A stretch of 64,000 nucleotides of DNA from Tanytarsus gracilentus (taxonomy: Eukaryota > Arthropoda > Insecta > Diptera > Chironomidae): the NCBI GenBank assembly GCA_038502055.1, contig JAXRKN010000045.1:2068501-2132500 (forward strand), given 5' to 3'. The notes below the pieces were generated by a model. It saw nothing but the letters and a program-made list of their open reading frames with translations, did no database searches and was not told the origin of the DNA. Both the position numbers and the translations under genes were made by a program. Below, in pieces: positions 1-11,800 of the stretch (position 1 is the first letter of the stretch; each line of letters opens with the position of its first letter).

Positions 1-1054
1 TTAGCAAAAAGGTCTATGACGGCTGTTGATGCGTTCATGAGATGACTTGTCGTTTCTGATGTTTTGTAATCGCTTGGAAAGACATGATGGAAGTTGTGCC
101 ATCCTAAAAGAAATATTTTAAAAATACGTTAGAATCCAGGAAAATTTTAAATCATATTTGTTCATGAACTTTAAAAATAAATTAGGTCAAAACAATTGTA
201 TGAAAATATTTTTCTTACCTTCACCCATCATGATTGTACCCCAAAATGGTGACTCAGTAGCCGTCATGTGTTTATCGTATGGCTTGTTACCATAATAATG
301 ACTAACTGAATTTACGCACCAGTTAAGATTAATGGCCACTATATATCTGAGAATTGTGTAATGATAAGCTTCCCAGTAGGTTGCACCAATTTTTGTCGTT
401 ATCCAAAGAATTAAGAGGTTAAATAAAATAGCCAGTAGTGTGTAGTATCTGAAAATTTAAAGTTTTAATTTTTTTTTTCACTAACACTTGAGGTTTTTTT
501 GTTACTTTTTTTGAATTCTCAGCACTTTGTCGCCCATGACATCACTCAAATCAATTTTCTTTCCTGCTTCATAAACTTCTTTTTGTTTTTTAACAAAAAG
601 CCAGCCAATGTGTGAGAAAAAAAATCCTCTCTTAGCATTATAAGGATCTGCGTCAGTATCAACAAACTTATGATGCACACGATGATCGCGCACCCAATTG
701 ATAATGGGATCTTGTGCTGTAGTTGTTTGGAGAAAAACTAGAAAATATCGGAGAGCTTTGTTGGCTTTAAAACCTCGATGTGTGAAATATCGATGAGCAC
801 CCACAGTCGTTCCAAAAGTTATGAAGAAAGCCACGGTAAATTGAAAAATTAATGGAACAACTTTAATTGGCCAGGTGAAGCCAAAAATTGCAAAAAAGTG
901 AGCATAACCTAAGATTAGCACATTCCGCCATTTTATATCCCATTTGTAAACTGTTTCATTCTCTGCAAATTATTTTAATTAATTTAATTCACTTTATTTA
1001 ATTTTTATTCACACCTTTTCCAGAATTTTCGCTCGAATTAATTTTTGCTGTCAT
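1..1054 (-). CDS. Acyl-CoA delta-9-type desaturase, 5' part (partial at left edge)
   Basis: Membrane fatty-acyl-CoA desaturase of the ER, introducing a double bond (usually delta-9) into acyl-CoA with cytochrome b5 as electron donor. Exons read on the minus strand: 1015-1054, 506-962, 219-448 and 103 to beyond position 1; all junctions keep frame. The start MTAKINSSEN gives a short N-terminus. All three di-iron histidine boxes are visible: HRYFTH, HRVHH (followed by KFVDTDADPY) and HNFHH in the last exon. NSVSHYYGNKPYDKH and hydrophobic stretches around AHFFAIFGF and the following helix are typical of the family. The C-terminal part lies outside the window. Regiospecificity (delta-9, delta-11 or other) cannot be told from this. 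Family assignment is very secure; the exact paralogue is not. Confidence 0.95.
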
Positions 1055-1101
1055 CACTCGGAATATCACAATATCAAATGAAATCAAGAGTGCCACCGAA
1101 G

Positions 1102-1115
1102 CTTTTATTTTATAG
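1102..1115 (-). promoter_or_regulatory. TATA-like core promoter of the desaturase
   Basis: On the minus strand the sequence CTATAAAATAAAAG lies about 50 bp upstream of the chosen ATG (1054), consistent with a short 5' UTR. Seen in sequence; promoter activity is inferred. Confidence 0.45.
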
Positions 1116-1267
1116 AGACATGTGGACATGATAAAATCCAAAATATTCTTTTCTTTCAATTATATATTATTAAAGTTTTCTTTACAGTCCACTGAAGACG
1201 AGACGTTGTTTTAAAATGTTACCAAAAATATGTCATACGCACATGATTTTATTGAAAACAAAACTTT

Positions 1268-2534
1268 TTAAAATTCTACAGGCCAATTTTGGCAATTGTA
1301 TGCATGTTTGATAAACGATAAATAAAATTCTATTTTTCTTAAACAGTTATTAAAGTGATTTTGATTTTTTAGTTCTTTAAAGTGTTTAAAATTTTCAAGG
1401 TTTTCAGGAAATTCCGAAGAAAAGTTTTTAAATTCTTTTGATGACTTTTTGCTTTTTGTTTCTCTCTTGAAATTCAATTTTGCTGACATAAACAGTTCGA
1501 TAATGTCACTGAGCGCGGCGAGTAGAAAATAATTTGAGTTCTCACATGGTCCCTCGAATATTTCCTTCAAATCTTCGGACATTAACCTTTTCGTGCTTAA
1601 ATCGGCGAAGAGACTGTGATTGTGACAGTTGAGCATTATTGAATCTATAACGGCATTGATATTCTCATAGTTGACATTAGCTTTAAGATTATCGCAGATA
1701 CTGATGAAATTATTAACGGCTTCTAGAATATAGTTTGTGTGATCGCCATTGTAAAGTCGATAAATGAACGTGTAAGTGGCAATTATTGAAGCTATGTTGT
1801 AAACGATACATTTTGCTGGTAGTTTTGGTGATATTTTAGAAAACTCTTGGATACTTTTCGATATTTTTGGACAGCTCTCTTGAATCTTACTCAATTCCTT
1901 TTGATTCTCTTCAACATCAACGACTGGCAGATTGATCAATTTTTGACTCCACCACAACTCAACGGGATGAATAATTTTGTCAACTTCATTATTATACACG
2001 ATTGATTTAAATTCCTCTTTCTCAGCATCTGTCAATCGATCCCAAACTGCATCAGCGTCATTTAAATCAACTTCATCGAGTCTTTGAGCCAGATCTGAAT
2101 CTTCAATACTTTCGTCATCAGAATCAATATCCTCAAAATTACCTTCTTCTTCATTCAAACCGTTGTCTTGTTGTTCAATTCTCGCAAGCATCTCTAGGAC
2201 ATTTTTCTTATCACCAGATTCTTGCCGATTCTGAAGTTCATTGACTACACATTCCTTGTAAAATGCCTCTGAACATTGACTATGTCCTTGGGATCGATAG
2301 CAATCGAGAGAACAGTACTTGATGTTACATCGTGGACAACTGTACTTAATCTTTTGTGAGTTGCATCTGGAAGTTATATGAATAATTTTATTAATCGCTA
2401 AGAATCGTGCGAGAAATTTTTAAAAAGATAAAATTTAAAGTTTATTTATCACTTTTAAACCGTGACATTGTGTGAATTTTATAATGTTATTGCCATTTAT
2501 TTAATTTAACTACTTACAGCTCGCAGTTATCCAT
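1268..2534 (-). CDS. ZNHIT2: Zinc finger HIT domain protein 2
   Basis: Zinc-finger HIT protein. In other animals ZNHIT2 binds the AAA ATPases RUVBL1/2 and helps R2TP-dependent assembly of the U5 snRNP. Two coding exons: 2518-2534 (only 17 bp, MDNCE plus two bases) and 1268-2366, giving 371 residues. The HIT finger is complete at residues 4-37: C4, C7, C16, C19, C24, C28, H34, C37, with CPRC and YCSLDCYRSQGH as the recognisable core. After it come an acidic linker (GNFEDIDSDDESIEDSD), the segment LTDAEKEEFKSIVYNNEVDKI followed by WWSQK, and a helical C-terminal region that matches ZNHIT2 order. The tail is lysine- and asparagine-rich. The tiny first exon carries the first two zinc ligands, so an annotation that starts at the internal Met at 2191 would lose the finger. 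Confidence 0.9.
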
Positions 2535-2810
2535 TTTAAAATCCTTTTTATTAGTTTTGAGAATTTTTAGCGGCGAGATTTGTTTGTAAACAAAAATTTT
2601 ATTCTTCCCTGCAAAAATTTCTCAGTTTTCCACCCCTCTATTTTTTTTCGAGGGGAATGTAACTTTAAAACTTCAGAAAAAAAGCTGTGTTTGAAATAAA
2701 AAGGAAAAAATTTAATTCTACTTTAAAAACAAATCGTTCATCGCTAAATTTCCAGCATAATTAAGTTAAAATATTTTGCTGCATCTTAATCACATGAAAT
2801 AAATATCAAG
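2535..2810. promoter_or_regulatory. Bidirectional promoter between ZNHIT2 and KANSL3
   Basis: The start codons of two divergent housekeeping genes are 276 bp apart, so both promoters and both 5' UTRs must lie here. I see no TATA box in a convincing position. The interval holds a T-rich then A-rich stretch around 2640-2710. Confidence 0.6.
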
Positions 2811-5501
2811 ATGACCGAAATAGTGCCGAAAAAAACTATTCTTGTTTCCAAGTTCCCGAATCAATATCCGATTTGTTGGCCGCACGTTTACGATGAAGTA
2901 AGTAAATTAATGACCATCTAATCAAGCTCATCAAGTAAATTTAAAGTCAAAATTGCCAAATTAAGTAAATTAAAAACATCCAGTGAATTTGTGTGTGACC
3001 TTGAGATTAATCGATTCCTTTCGAAATTTTAGAATGAATCTGTCGGCAATGTTAAGGAGGAAGTTCCAACCTTTGATGCGGAAATTACACGTACATTGAT
3101 GGAAAAGAATGAGAAGATTACAGCAGTGACAAAGAACCTCAATACGGAGGATGAAGACTGGGAGCAAAAACTTTTGCCTTACATTCCCGGATGGTCACTT
3201 AAACAGGCTAATTTATTCAAGAAAGTGGTAAAGATTCTCGATAATGACCGCCTAGCACGCTTATCGCTGCCACTTGAAAAAAAGGCCAATGACATTGTTC
3301 GAATGAGAACAATCATTGATAAATCTACCGAGCGAATGAGGAAGCAACTTGCAAGTGTATCTTGGGAAGTGTCTCTTGTCCAGTGGCTTCATACATTGTT
3401 GATGGAAAATTTACCGCCGAGCTTTCTCGCTGCATATTTGGACATTATGCAGACACTAAAGGTCAAAGTTCCTTCGCTTGTCGATAAAATGATTTTTTGG
3501 AGGCCTGGGAATGTCAATCAAGAGCTGCTCGCATCGATTCTCAAGAAACCGTGGCAGCCTACGCTTACTAATAAGGTAACTAGCAATATATCAGTGCTAT
3601 GACGAAATACTCGAGATATTTTATTTTAGTACCGTAAACTTCCCGCAAACGCTCTGATTGTGGTCATTCCACCGCTTTATCGAACAGCACCGCAACCACC
3701 AAGAGTTCAACGTCTATTTACCCTCTTCACGACCATGTCTCCAATACTTCCCATCCAGCTGAATTCAGTTGCTCCATCGCAAAGTCTTCAATCGTGTGCA
3801 GAACAAATTATTTCAATTACTCGCTCAAAAATTCAAGAGTTGAAAGCTGAAAATCCCGATAGAAGACTCCTCCTTATCGGTATGCATTCATCGTCATCGT
3901 TAGCACTACAAGTAGCACTCATTGAGCAAGTTTCGGGTGTTGTTTGCTTTGGATTTTCATACAATACCGTTCACGGGAGTCGAGGTCAACCTGATGATCA
4001 AATTTTAAATACAAACTGCCCCGTATTGCTCATGATTGGACAAAATGCAGCGAAAACAAATGATGAAGAGCTTGAGGGATTGAGAGAGAAATTGAATGCA
4101 CAGTCAACAGTTCAAATTGCAGTCGTGGGTGGTGCGGATGACAACTTGAGGATTAGTAAAAAGAAGAGAAGACTCGAGGGTGTCACTCAGGAGATGGTTG
4201 ACAATATGATTGTCGATGAAATTACAGATTTCGCCACTAATTGCATTCAACGGCCAATTCCCGTTAAAATCAAGACACTAACGAGCGTTGTCATGAACCG
4301 AGAAATAGACTCGTCAACGGCTCAGTCGAGAAAGCGAAAAGGTAGTAATGACGACGGCGAAACGAAGAAAGTCATTCGAGTGTCAAAGATGAAACCAACT
4401 AAAATATCGATGAAATCTTTTCCAGTTAGTGTCAGTTCTAGCGAGATGGCTGTTGAAATGGCAGTTCAGAGTATTACGAGTGACAATGAGCCACACACAT
4501 CGACACAGCATCAGCGTATCTCAACCACTGATGCGATTTTAAGTCAACACAAAATAAAGCCAACTGCGCATAAGACATTAATAAATCAGCAACAAATCAT
4601 TCGACAGAGAAATATGATTTCAATTCCAAGAACTACTCAGGTCAATGCTAAGCAAAATTTTCTGCCGATCGTTCAAAAATCACAGCACCAGCAAACCAAT
4701 TTCAGTCCTCCAAAGTTCACAATTGTTCGATCATCAACTGGTGGCCAGCAATCTATTTATGACATGCCTGTAGTTTTTGCTGATAATGAGGGTAAAATTG
4801 TTGATAATGCACCTAAAATGAGCACCAGTGATAGCTCAATTGTCTCGATTCATTCGGACTCCTCGTCGTCATCACCCACGTCAGCGTTGGGAATGGCAAA
4901 GAAATTTGTGCTAAAAACATCTAATATGACTCAAGTACCGTCAGTTACTCTCACCAAAAATAAGAACGTTTTAATTGGTAAATCAACGGGTAATAATCCG
5001 AATAAAATGGTCGTTTTAAATAGTCTCGTAGGTCGACCAATATCAGCTTCGAATATCATCATACCATCGGGAAGTGCTCAAACGATTTCAGGACCCATCG
5101 TGAGAATGCACAAGAGCTTTATCACAACACTGGCAAATTCAGATCAACAATTGATTATCAAGCCATCAACATCGATTGCCCCGACAGCAAGAAAGATTGA
5201 AATTATTAACAATACGCTTATTAAACCGGCTCATCAAGTCCAGTCCAACCCTTCTGTCTCGCGAGCAATCACTTTTGTTAATTTAGCTGAGGGTAAGCAA
5301 ATGTCTAACAAAATTTCCATTTCAACAACTCCTGTTAATGTGAATGTGAAAAATGGGCAGCTAATTGTCAAAACATCAAATTTAAAACCTATAACTTTAA
5401 CAGGAACGAAGCAATTTGGCAATTTGACAGTTAGTAAGCTGAATATCACACAGAATCCTAACGCCACGCACGTGTCAAAAATCGTTAAGAAAAACCAGTA
5501 A
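2811..5501 (+). CDS. KANSL3: KAT8 regulatory NSL complex subunit 3 (alpha/beta-hydrolase fold)
   Basis: Subunit of the nuclear NSL histone acetyltransferase complex (with MOF/KAT8), which acts at housekeeping promoters. Exons 2811-2897, 3033-3575 and 3630-5501, all phase 0, give 833 residues. The central part has the alpha/beta-hydrolase-like domain diagnostic of KANSL3: the strand LLLIGMHSSSSLALQVALIE, then VVCFGF, HGSRGQPDDQILN, VLLMIGQNA, and the very conserved VVGGADDNLRISK followed by EGVTQEMVDNMIVDEI. The usual nucleophile GxSxG is absent, as expected for a non-enzymatic member. The C-terminal half (from about residue 470) is low-complexity, Ser/Thr/Asn/Lys-rich and probably disordered. 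Start chosen at the first ATG of the open frame. A polyadenylation signal AATAAA lies just after the stop, near 5527. LST2 begins about 390 bp downstream. Confidence 0.95.
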
Positions 5502-5887
5502 AATATAACATGTAAATTTGAATTTGAAATAAATTAATAGTTCGGATAAAAAAAATAAAAAGCTCTTCATTTTGTTACTTTTCCCCCTACCAAATAGTTG
5601 CGGCTCATTTTGGAGTGGAGACGGCACAGTTGGATTTTTTTAGTATAATTTTTTAGCTCGTATCGTGTGGAAGTGTTAAGAGAATGCAGCCAGACAAAAT
5701 GCTGCTTAATTAATAGTTCGCAATCCCTAAATTATCAATAAAGTGGAGAGTGCTATAGAAATCTACGGAAAAAGTGATTAAGAAATATTTTAAGAAAAAA
5801 GTGAAAGAAAAAAAAACTAAAATAAAAAAATTGAAGAAAAAAAAGTTGAAAAATCGAAAGTTTAGCACGTAGATATTTAAATTAGCT

Positions 5888-8800
5888 ATGGAATCATTGC
5901 GAAAATGGCTTAATAAACCAAAAGTAAGTAAAGATAAACATCCCCGAGGGCGATTGTGACGACAAAATGTGAAATAATTTAATATTTGACTCAATGTTCA
6001 TTGTTTGCCTTCAAACTCCTTGGAGATTTCACTTTAGAATAAAATATCGAGCTTATCAGGTTAAACAAACTATGATTCCTCACCATTTTTGTGCTACAAC
6101 TCGACCAAATCTGTTAATCTACGTGACTTTTTCGAATGGATTCCAATTAGAAGTTTAATAAAATAACAACAAAGGCAGCAATACGTCAATGAGTGCTGAT
6201 TCGCGGAAGATTGCTTGCTTGCACAACTCTCTTTTTTAATATAAGCGCGATTGTTGAATAAATTACTGCAGTGGCAATTAAAAGTAATTGAAAGTGTGCA
6301 CATGTGATGCGATTAAAATGAGAAGATGAACTAAAGTGCGAATTGATGCAAATGTCAAGGATTATTTGAGCTAGAAAAGTTTAATTTTCTCTTTTAATTA
6401 AATCCTAAAGCGCGAAAGTAAGAGAACTCTTTAAAGTTTAATATTTTTTTCAAGGGTTCTTTAAAATTTCCTCAAATGGTTGCATGCCGCGCGTGCATTG
6501 AGAAAACTGTGCAGATGAAAATCAGGTCAAACGTGAAAAAAGTCTCTCTCACTAACTCTTCGTTGAGAGCGAGTGAGTGAGAGAGAAAATGAGGAGCTTC
6601 CTCATCATCATCTCCAGGCTATAATTAATTTTTCTCTTTCCATTCCACAACTGTCACGGTGTTCCCTTTCATTTATATGAGATGGGGAGATCTGGTGTCT
6701 AATTATGGCTCACGAAAATAATCTGTCGTCACAATAGTTCGGTTGATGAACTTTATGTCTACGATGCATTCTCTCGAAAAAAGGTTAAAAATTTAAACTC
6801 TAAAAATAAGTTTTCTTATCATTATTGTTTTGTCATTACTAATTAAAATCAAAATATTTTGTTGTAAACGCTCATATGTTAACGTACACACAAGTAAAAC
6901 TCAATTCTCGCAAGTATATCTTATCAAATCGTTTTTACACTCATTTCTGTTTTGTTTGTGTGCAAGTGATCCATAAATTATAATTTAAAGCCTTTATATT
7001 GTCATGCTGAGTGATCAGGAATGAAAAATGAGTAAGAACTTTGTTACTTTTTGTGCTCATATTAGTCATCGCCATTGCTCGCTCGCTTGGCCGATCACAT
7101 GTCTACTTAAAATGTATTAAAGCATGGAATAGTGCCACCGAGCTTGAGGAAGCTCATTGAGTGGTGCTTGATAATAATTTTTTTATGTCCTTCTAAGCCA
7201 AATGAGATCCAGAATCTTATCAAAAGAGATATCGTACGTCCATTGATTTTGCATTATAAAACAGATAATTTTCATCCCTTGATCAAAAATCTAAATTAAC
7301 TTGAGGGCATTAATTGTCTTTTCATCCCATTGTCACAAATCGGCCCTCAAGGAAGTATTCTCATTAATTGATTTCCAAGTATTCTCAATTAACGACTGTA
7401 AATTCAATTAAAATCTCTTTCCTGTAAATCTGCGTAAAAAGATGACGAAAGCGTTCTTTGTACTAAAAGATTTCCCACCGGAATCAATTTGTAACACGCC
7501 TAACTGTGTTGATTATTATTTAACCGTGAATGAGTTTAGAGATCACTAATTTATTGCCCATTTAACCGTTTCCTTTTGTATTCTTTCTGGCCTGTGAGCT
7601 TTGCTAGTTAATTGATATTTTATCACAACAATAAACACGTCTGCTTGTCAATATCGAAATCGTAGATTGTCACACACAGCAAAATTGAGAGATTTCATTT
7701 GTATTAACACGTCGATATACATTCGAGCAGGAAATAATGTGGGACTGCTTTGTTTTATTTTTATTTTTTTTTTGTATGGTTGTAAAACTCCACACCGCCA
7801 ACATCGATGACGTCATGCTGTGAATCTAAATGAAATTGCAATAATATATCACGGTGCACACTTTTAATATTGCGGGAGTCATTTGAGACTTCCTGCTGCT
7901 GCACTGCTCGCTCTCATATGCACTATGCATGAGTTAAAATGTCGTGTGGCAGCTTCTAAAATATGCATTTGCAAGGTCAGTTTTTAAATGTGCTCTCAGC
8001 GAGATAGCAACCGCTCTCCTTGATATCGTAATGTTTGTGGACTGTATTTTATTTTTTTGCATAATTGATTATGCAAATGATTTAATTAAAGGGTAAATTG
8101 TTTAACTTAATTGAAGGGGAGTTCAAAGGTAACTTCCTAGATGTAATTAATTTGCAATAAAATTTAATTTAATTGTGATTTTAATGTCATGTTTTTTATC
8201 AATGAAGTTCTTTAGGATAACAATTAATATCACGTTGCAAAATTTCTCTTCTCTAGAGTAATTGAATTTCAAACAGTTCTCATTGAATTAATTGTTTACT
8301 GTTCGCATTTTTAATTTGCTCCTCCACAGATTCTATTTTGTGTAACTTTTTTCATATTCTTCAACCTCTTTAGAAAGTTTCTCATCTTGTTGAATAATAA
8401 AATTGAGTTCACTCAATTGTTTCCTGTCGTAGGTCATGACAGACAACATAGCACGAAGACAAATTGCCATTAAGCTTAATCTCTTTTCTTTTAACTCTCA
8501 CCTTCGGTGTCAAGAAATTTGTGTGTTTTTTCGATTATCTACTCAATCACTTACGTTTTCATTGTTGTTGTGGGCCTTAAGCATGGTAATTTGTTGAGCG
8601 AAAACGAAAACTCAGCCCATGTCCAGTAAAGCCGGGGCGTTACATAATTGTCTGATTATATTGAATGTACATTACCAGAAATTGATTTTTAAATTCGTTA
8701 CATAAAACAAGAGTTTATCGGTGTGGTTTCTTTTTTCTTGTATCATGCGGAATTTTTTTTATAAAAAAATGAGCTTTTTCAAAATCAGCACGCGTTTCTC

Positions 8801-11800
8801 ATTAAACTGTTCATAAATGTGTGAAAATGCTGAATGCATTGTTGCCGGATTTAAACATTTGCTACAGTAAAAGCTCTCTCGCAGTCGGATTGACATCATT
8901 AACTCAATCTTGATAGTAAAATTGACCTTAATTAATGGATCGCAATTAAAGATAAATCTTAAATTTTTGAGTTCGTTGCGAAAAATTTTATATTTTTTCT
9001 TAAAGAGCACAGTAAATTTTATTGCTACGTGTATTCGACTAGTGATTGCGTCTTTTGCTCAACAATATGTGATTGTTATGTGTCTGTAATTATGAGCTCG
9101 TGTACACGGTTCACATAACATTATCAAAACACTTTCCGAGATTCAACAAGTTAGAATAAATCTCAAGTGACGCTCGTCTCCTCTCAAATTTTGTCGCATG
9201 TAATTATGCGTGTGTGAACGATTTCATAAAATGGCATTCGATATCTTCTCAACAGACACATATATTTTTTGTTAAACGTTTTCTACAGCAACATGCAGGC
9301 AGTCAACGGCGAGTAAAAAAGCCTCTCAAGGTTAGCGCTACGTCGCAGTTGAACGCCGCAAGTCTCGCTTTTCAAAAAAAAATATTATTACTGTTGAATG
9401 AAGAGGAGAGAGAGAAAACCTTGCTCGAGTGTGTCTCGTAATCGTAACACGCTTTTTTGTCGGTTATTTCTTGTTAGTATTTTTTTTTGGCAACTTAAAA
9501 AGGGGAAAAATGCGAAGATGGAAAAGTGGGCTAGTAGGAGATATTATTGTTGGCCAATTGATCCGGTAGTTGATTCTTTGTTGAGTGTAGAAATATCAAG
9601 CATACTTTCGGAATGATTTACCAGCGACATTTAGAGGCTAGTCTGATGACTTTATTAGTGCAAATCGGGTCATTTATGTTGACACTTTTTGGGATTTGTT
9701 TGAATTTAGAAGTGGGTTAGATTGCCTCTAAGATGACTCACCAAAACTTTAGCTTATCTCAAGTCATTTGGTCAACAATGAACTAGATATCAAACGTTTT
9801 TTGTCCTCCATTATCGCTGTAACCATTATTTAGTCCTATTAAGCTCATTTCCACATTTTTATACACATACTGGAAAAAGGTCACACATAAGCATGCCAAC
9901 AACCGAAAGCGACTCGAAAAGCCAAAGAAATTGAGTGAGGTTAGTCTGCTTAATCACTCACATATATAAAATACATTAAATTGTATTTCGACCCGCAATG
10001 AAATGTTAATGAAATGAATTTAATTGTTTCAAAAAAGGCTTGCCTTCAGAAAAATCGATATTTTTTGTCATAATAAATTTTACTTTGTGTCTTGGTTGGT
10101 GGAGATTTATCAAACGTGAATTTTGTCATTGAATTTAATTAAAATCGCTGATATCGACTCAATTGATTTGTTTTCGTTTGAAATGTCCCACCATAATGTG
10201 CGATGTTTTAATTAGTGTTGATTGCGCTTTGATTAATGGACAGTCAAATGCGTTGAATTATATGATACTTTTAAACCAAATTCCCGGAAAGAAGTTGAAT
10301 GGTCGTGATTGACTTCAAACGGGTTAATTCTATAAATATTCTCATAAGTCATGTTACTGACTTCTAGCATAAATTTTACGGAACAAATGCAACGTCACGG
10401 CGTGGGAATCTGTTAGATAAAGAACGAATAAAAAAGCGCACTCCGGAGTGGAATGAACTCATTTTTATGTTTTGTTGAACAGCTGCGAGTGATGAACTTT
10501 TTTCTCTCCTTTTTCCTTTCTCTTGTTCATCATCAAAACATTAAGTGTTATTACTCTATCATATCATCATCATCATCGTGGCAATTGAGGTGTAAATGAG
10601 ACTGAGAATTTCTCTCTGTATTTTTTTCATACACAATTGAAACTTCAGCATAATGATGTAAAGAACCTTCCACAACACAATAAACATCGACCAACGTCAA
10701 GGTTGGCGATTTTCCATTAGCAGATGCCGCAGGGGTGGAAACTGTTTTAAAATTTTTTAATTACTTTGATACTCTGAATTTAAGATATTTCTAAATAAAT
10801 TTTTGTTGAAAACAAAAGTTTCAATCCCTTGAATTCTTCACTGTGACTGCTCTTAATTTTGCACACGCAAATCTCTTGCCTGAGTAAACAAAAGACCTTA
10901 CTTCATACTTTTAATTGCACCTCCAATGAAACACAATTTTCTTGTACTTTTAATGTCTCAAGAGTCAAGACAATGCTGAAATCATCAAAATATAGATTTA
11001 ACTGTAGATTTTATTCGCGTTTGACTTTCACTTTTTACATTTCAACGTCTGTTACATTCGCTCACCAAACCTAAAAGCTTTTCTTGGCTATTGAGTGTTC
11101 GCGAAACTGTAAAATTTATGTGCATGTATTCGCAAAAAAAAAATAAAAGAACATTAAAATTAGATGAATTACAATGGGAAAGTGAATTTCTGAAAATTTA
11201 TTAAATCCGATTTAAAATCGTCTTACATTGTGATTGTCCAACAGCGATATTTTGTGTGAATACATGCTAACATTTTGGTCTCTCTCTCTTTCTAAATTTG
11301 CAATTGTAAATTTATTGGAGCGAATTATAGTGCAAAAAAAAAAAGAGAAAACTGTAAAGAGAAAAAACGTTTGTCGTGTGACGTGAATCAATATATGGAT
11401 TTTAATTAAATTTTCATGTCTAGAAGGCAGGAACGAAATATGTGCTTATGACGTCGTCGGGTGAAGGCAACTTGTTGAGTACATTTTGCTTTGTTCCAGA
11501 CAGCCGTGATGCTTCTTTTAAATTATTGTATAATACAATTTTAATCACTCGTGTGAGTTTCGATCTCTTTCGTACGAGAAAAATTTCTTCATCATGCATG
11601 ATGTCATGGCGAATTTAATTTTAAAATTATTCTCTCTTTTTTTCGTATCGGATTTCCCACACAAAAAAACTGTTGCTAATTTCTAACTTAAATTCATTTA
11701 ATGAGATTTTTGGGTTACCCGGAAAAAGTTTGTTTGTTTTTTGAATGATTCATGCAGCGATTCTTGAGGCGCAAAATAAACTTTGTTTTGTTCATTGGAG

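Noticed and set aside
9214..9616. Two overlapping plus-strand frames of 72-75 codons
   Set aside because: Different frames, no homology, start codons in poor context; intronic.
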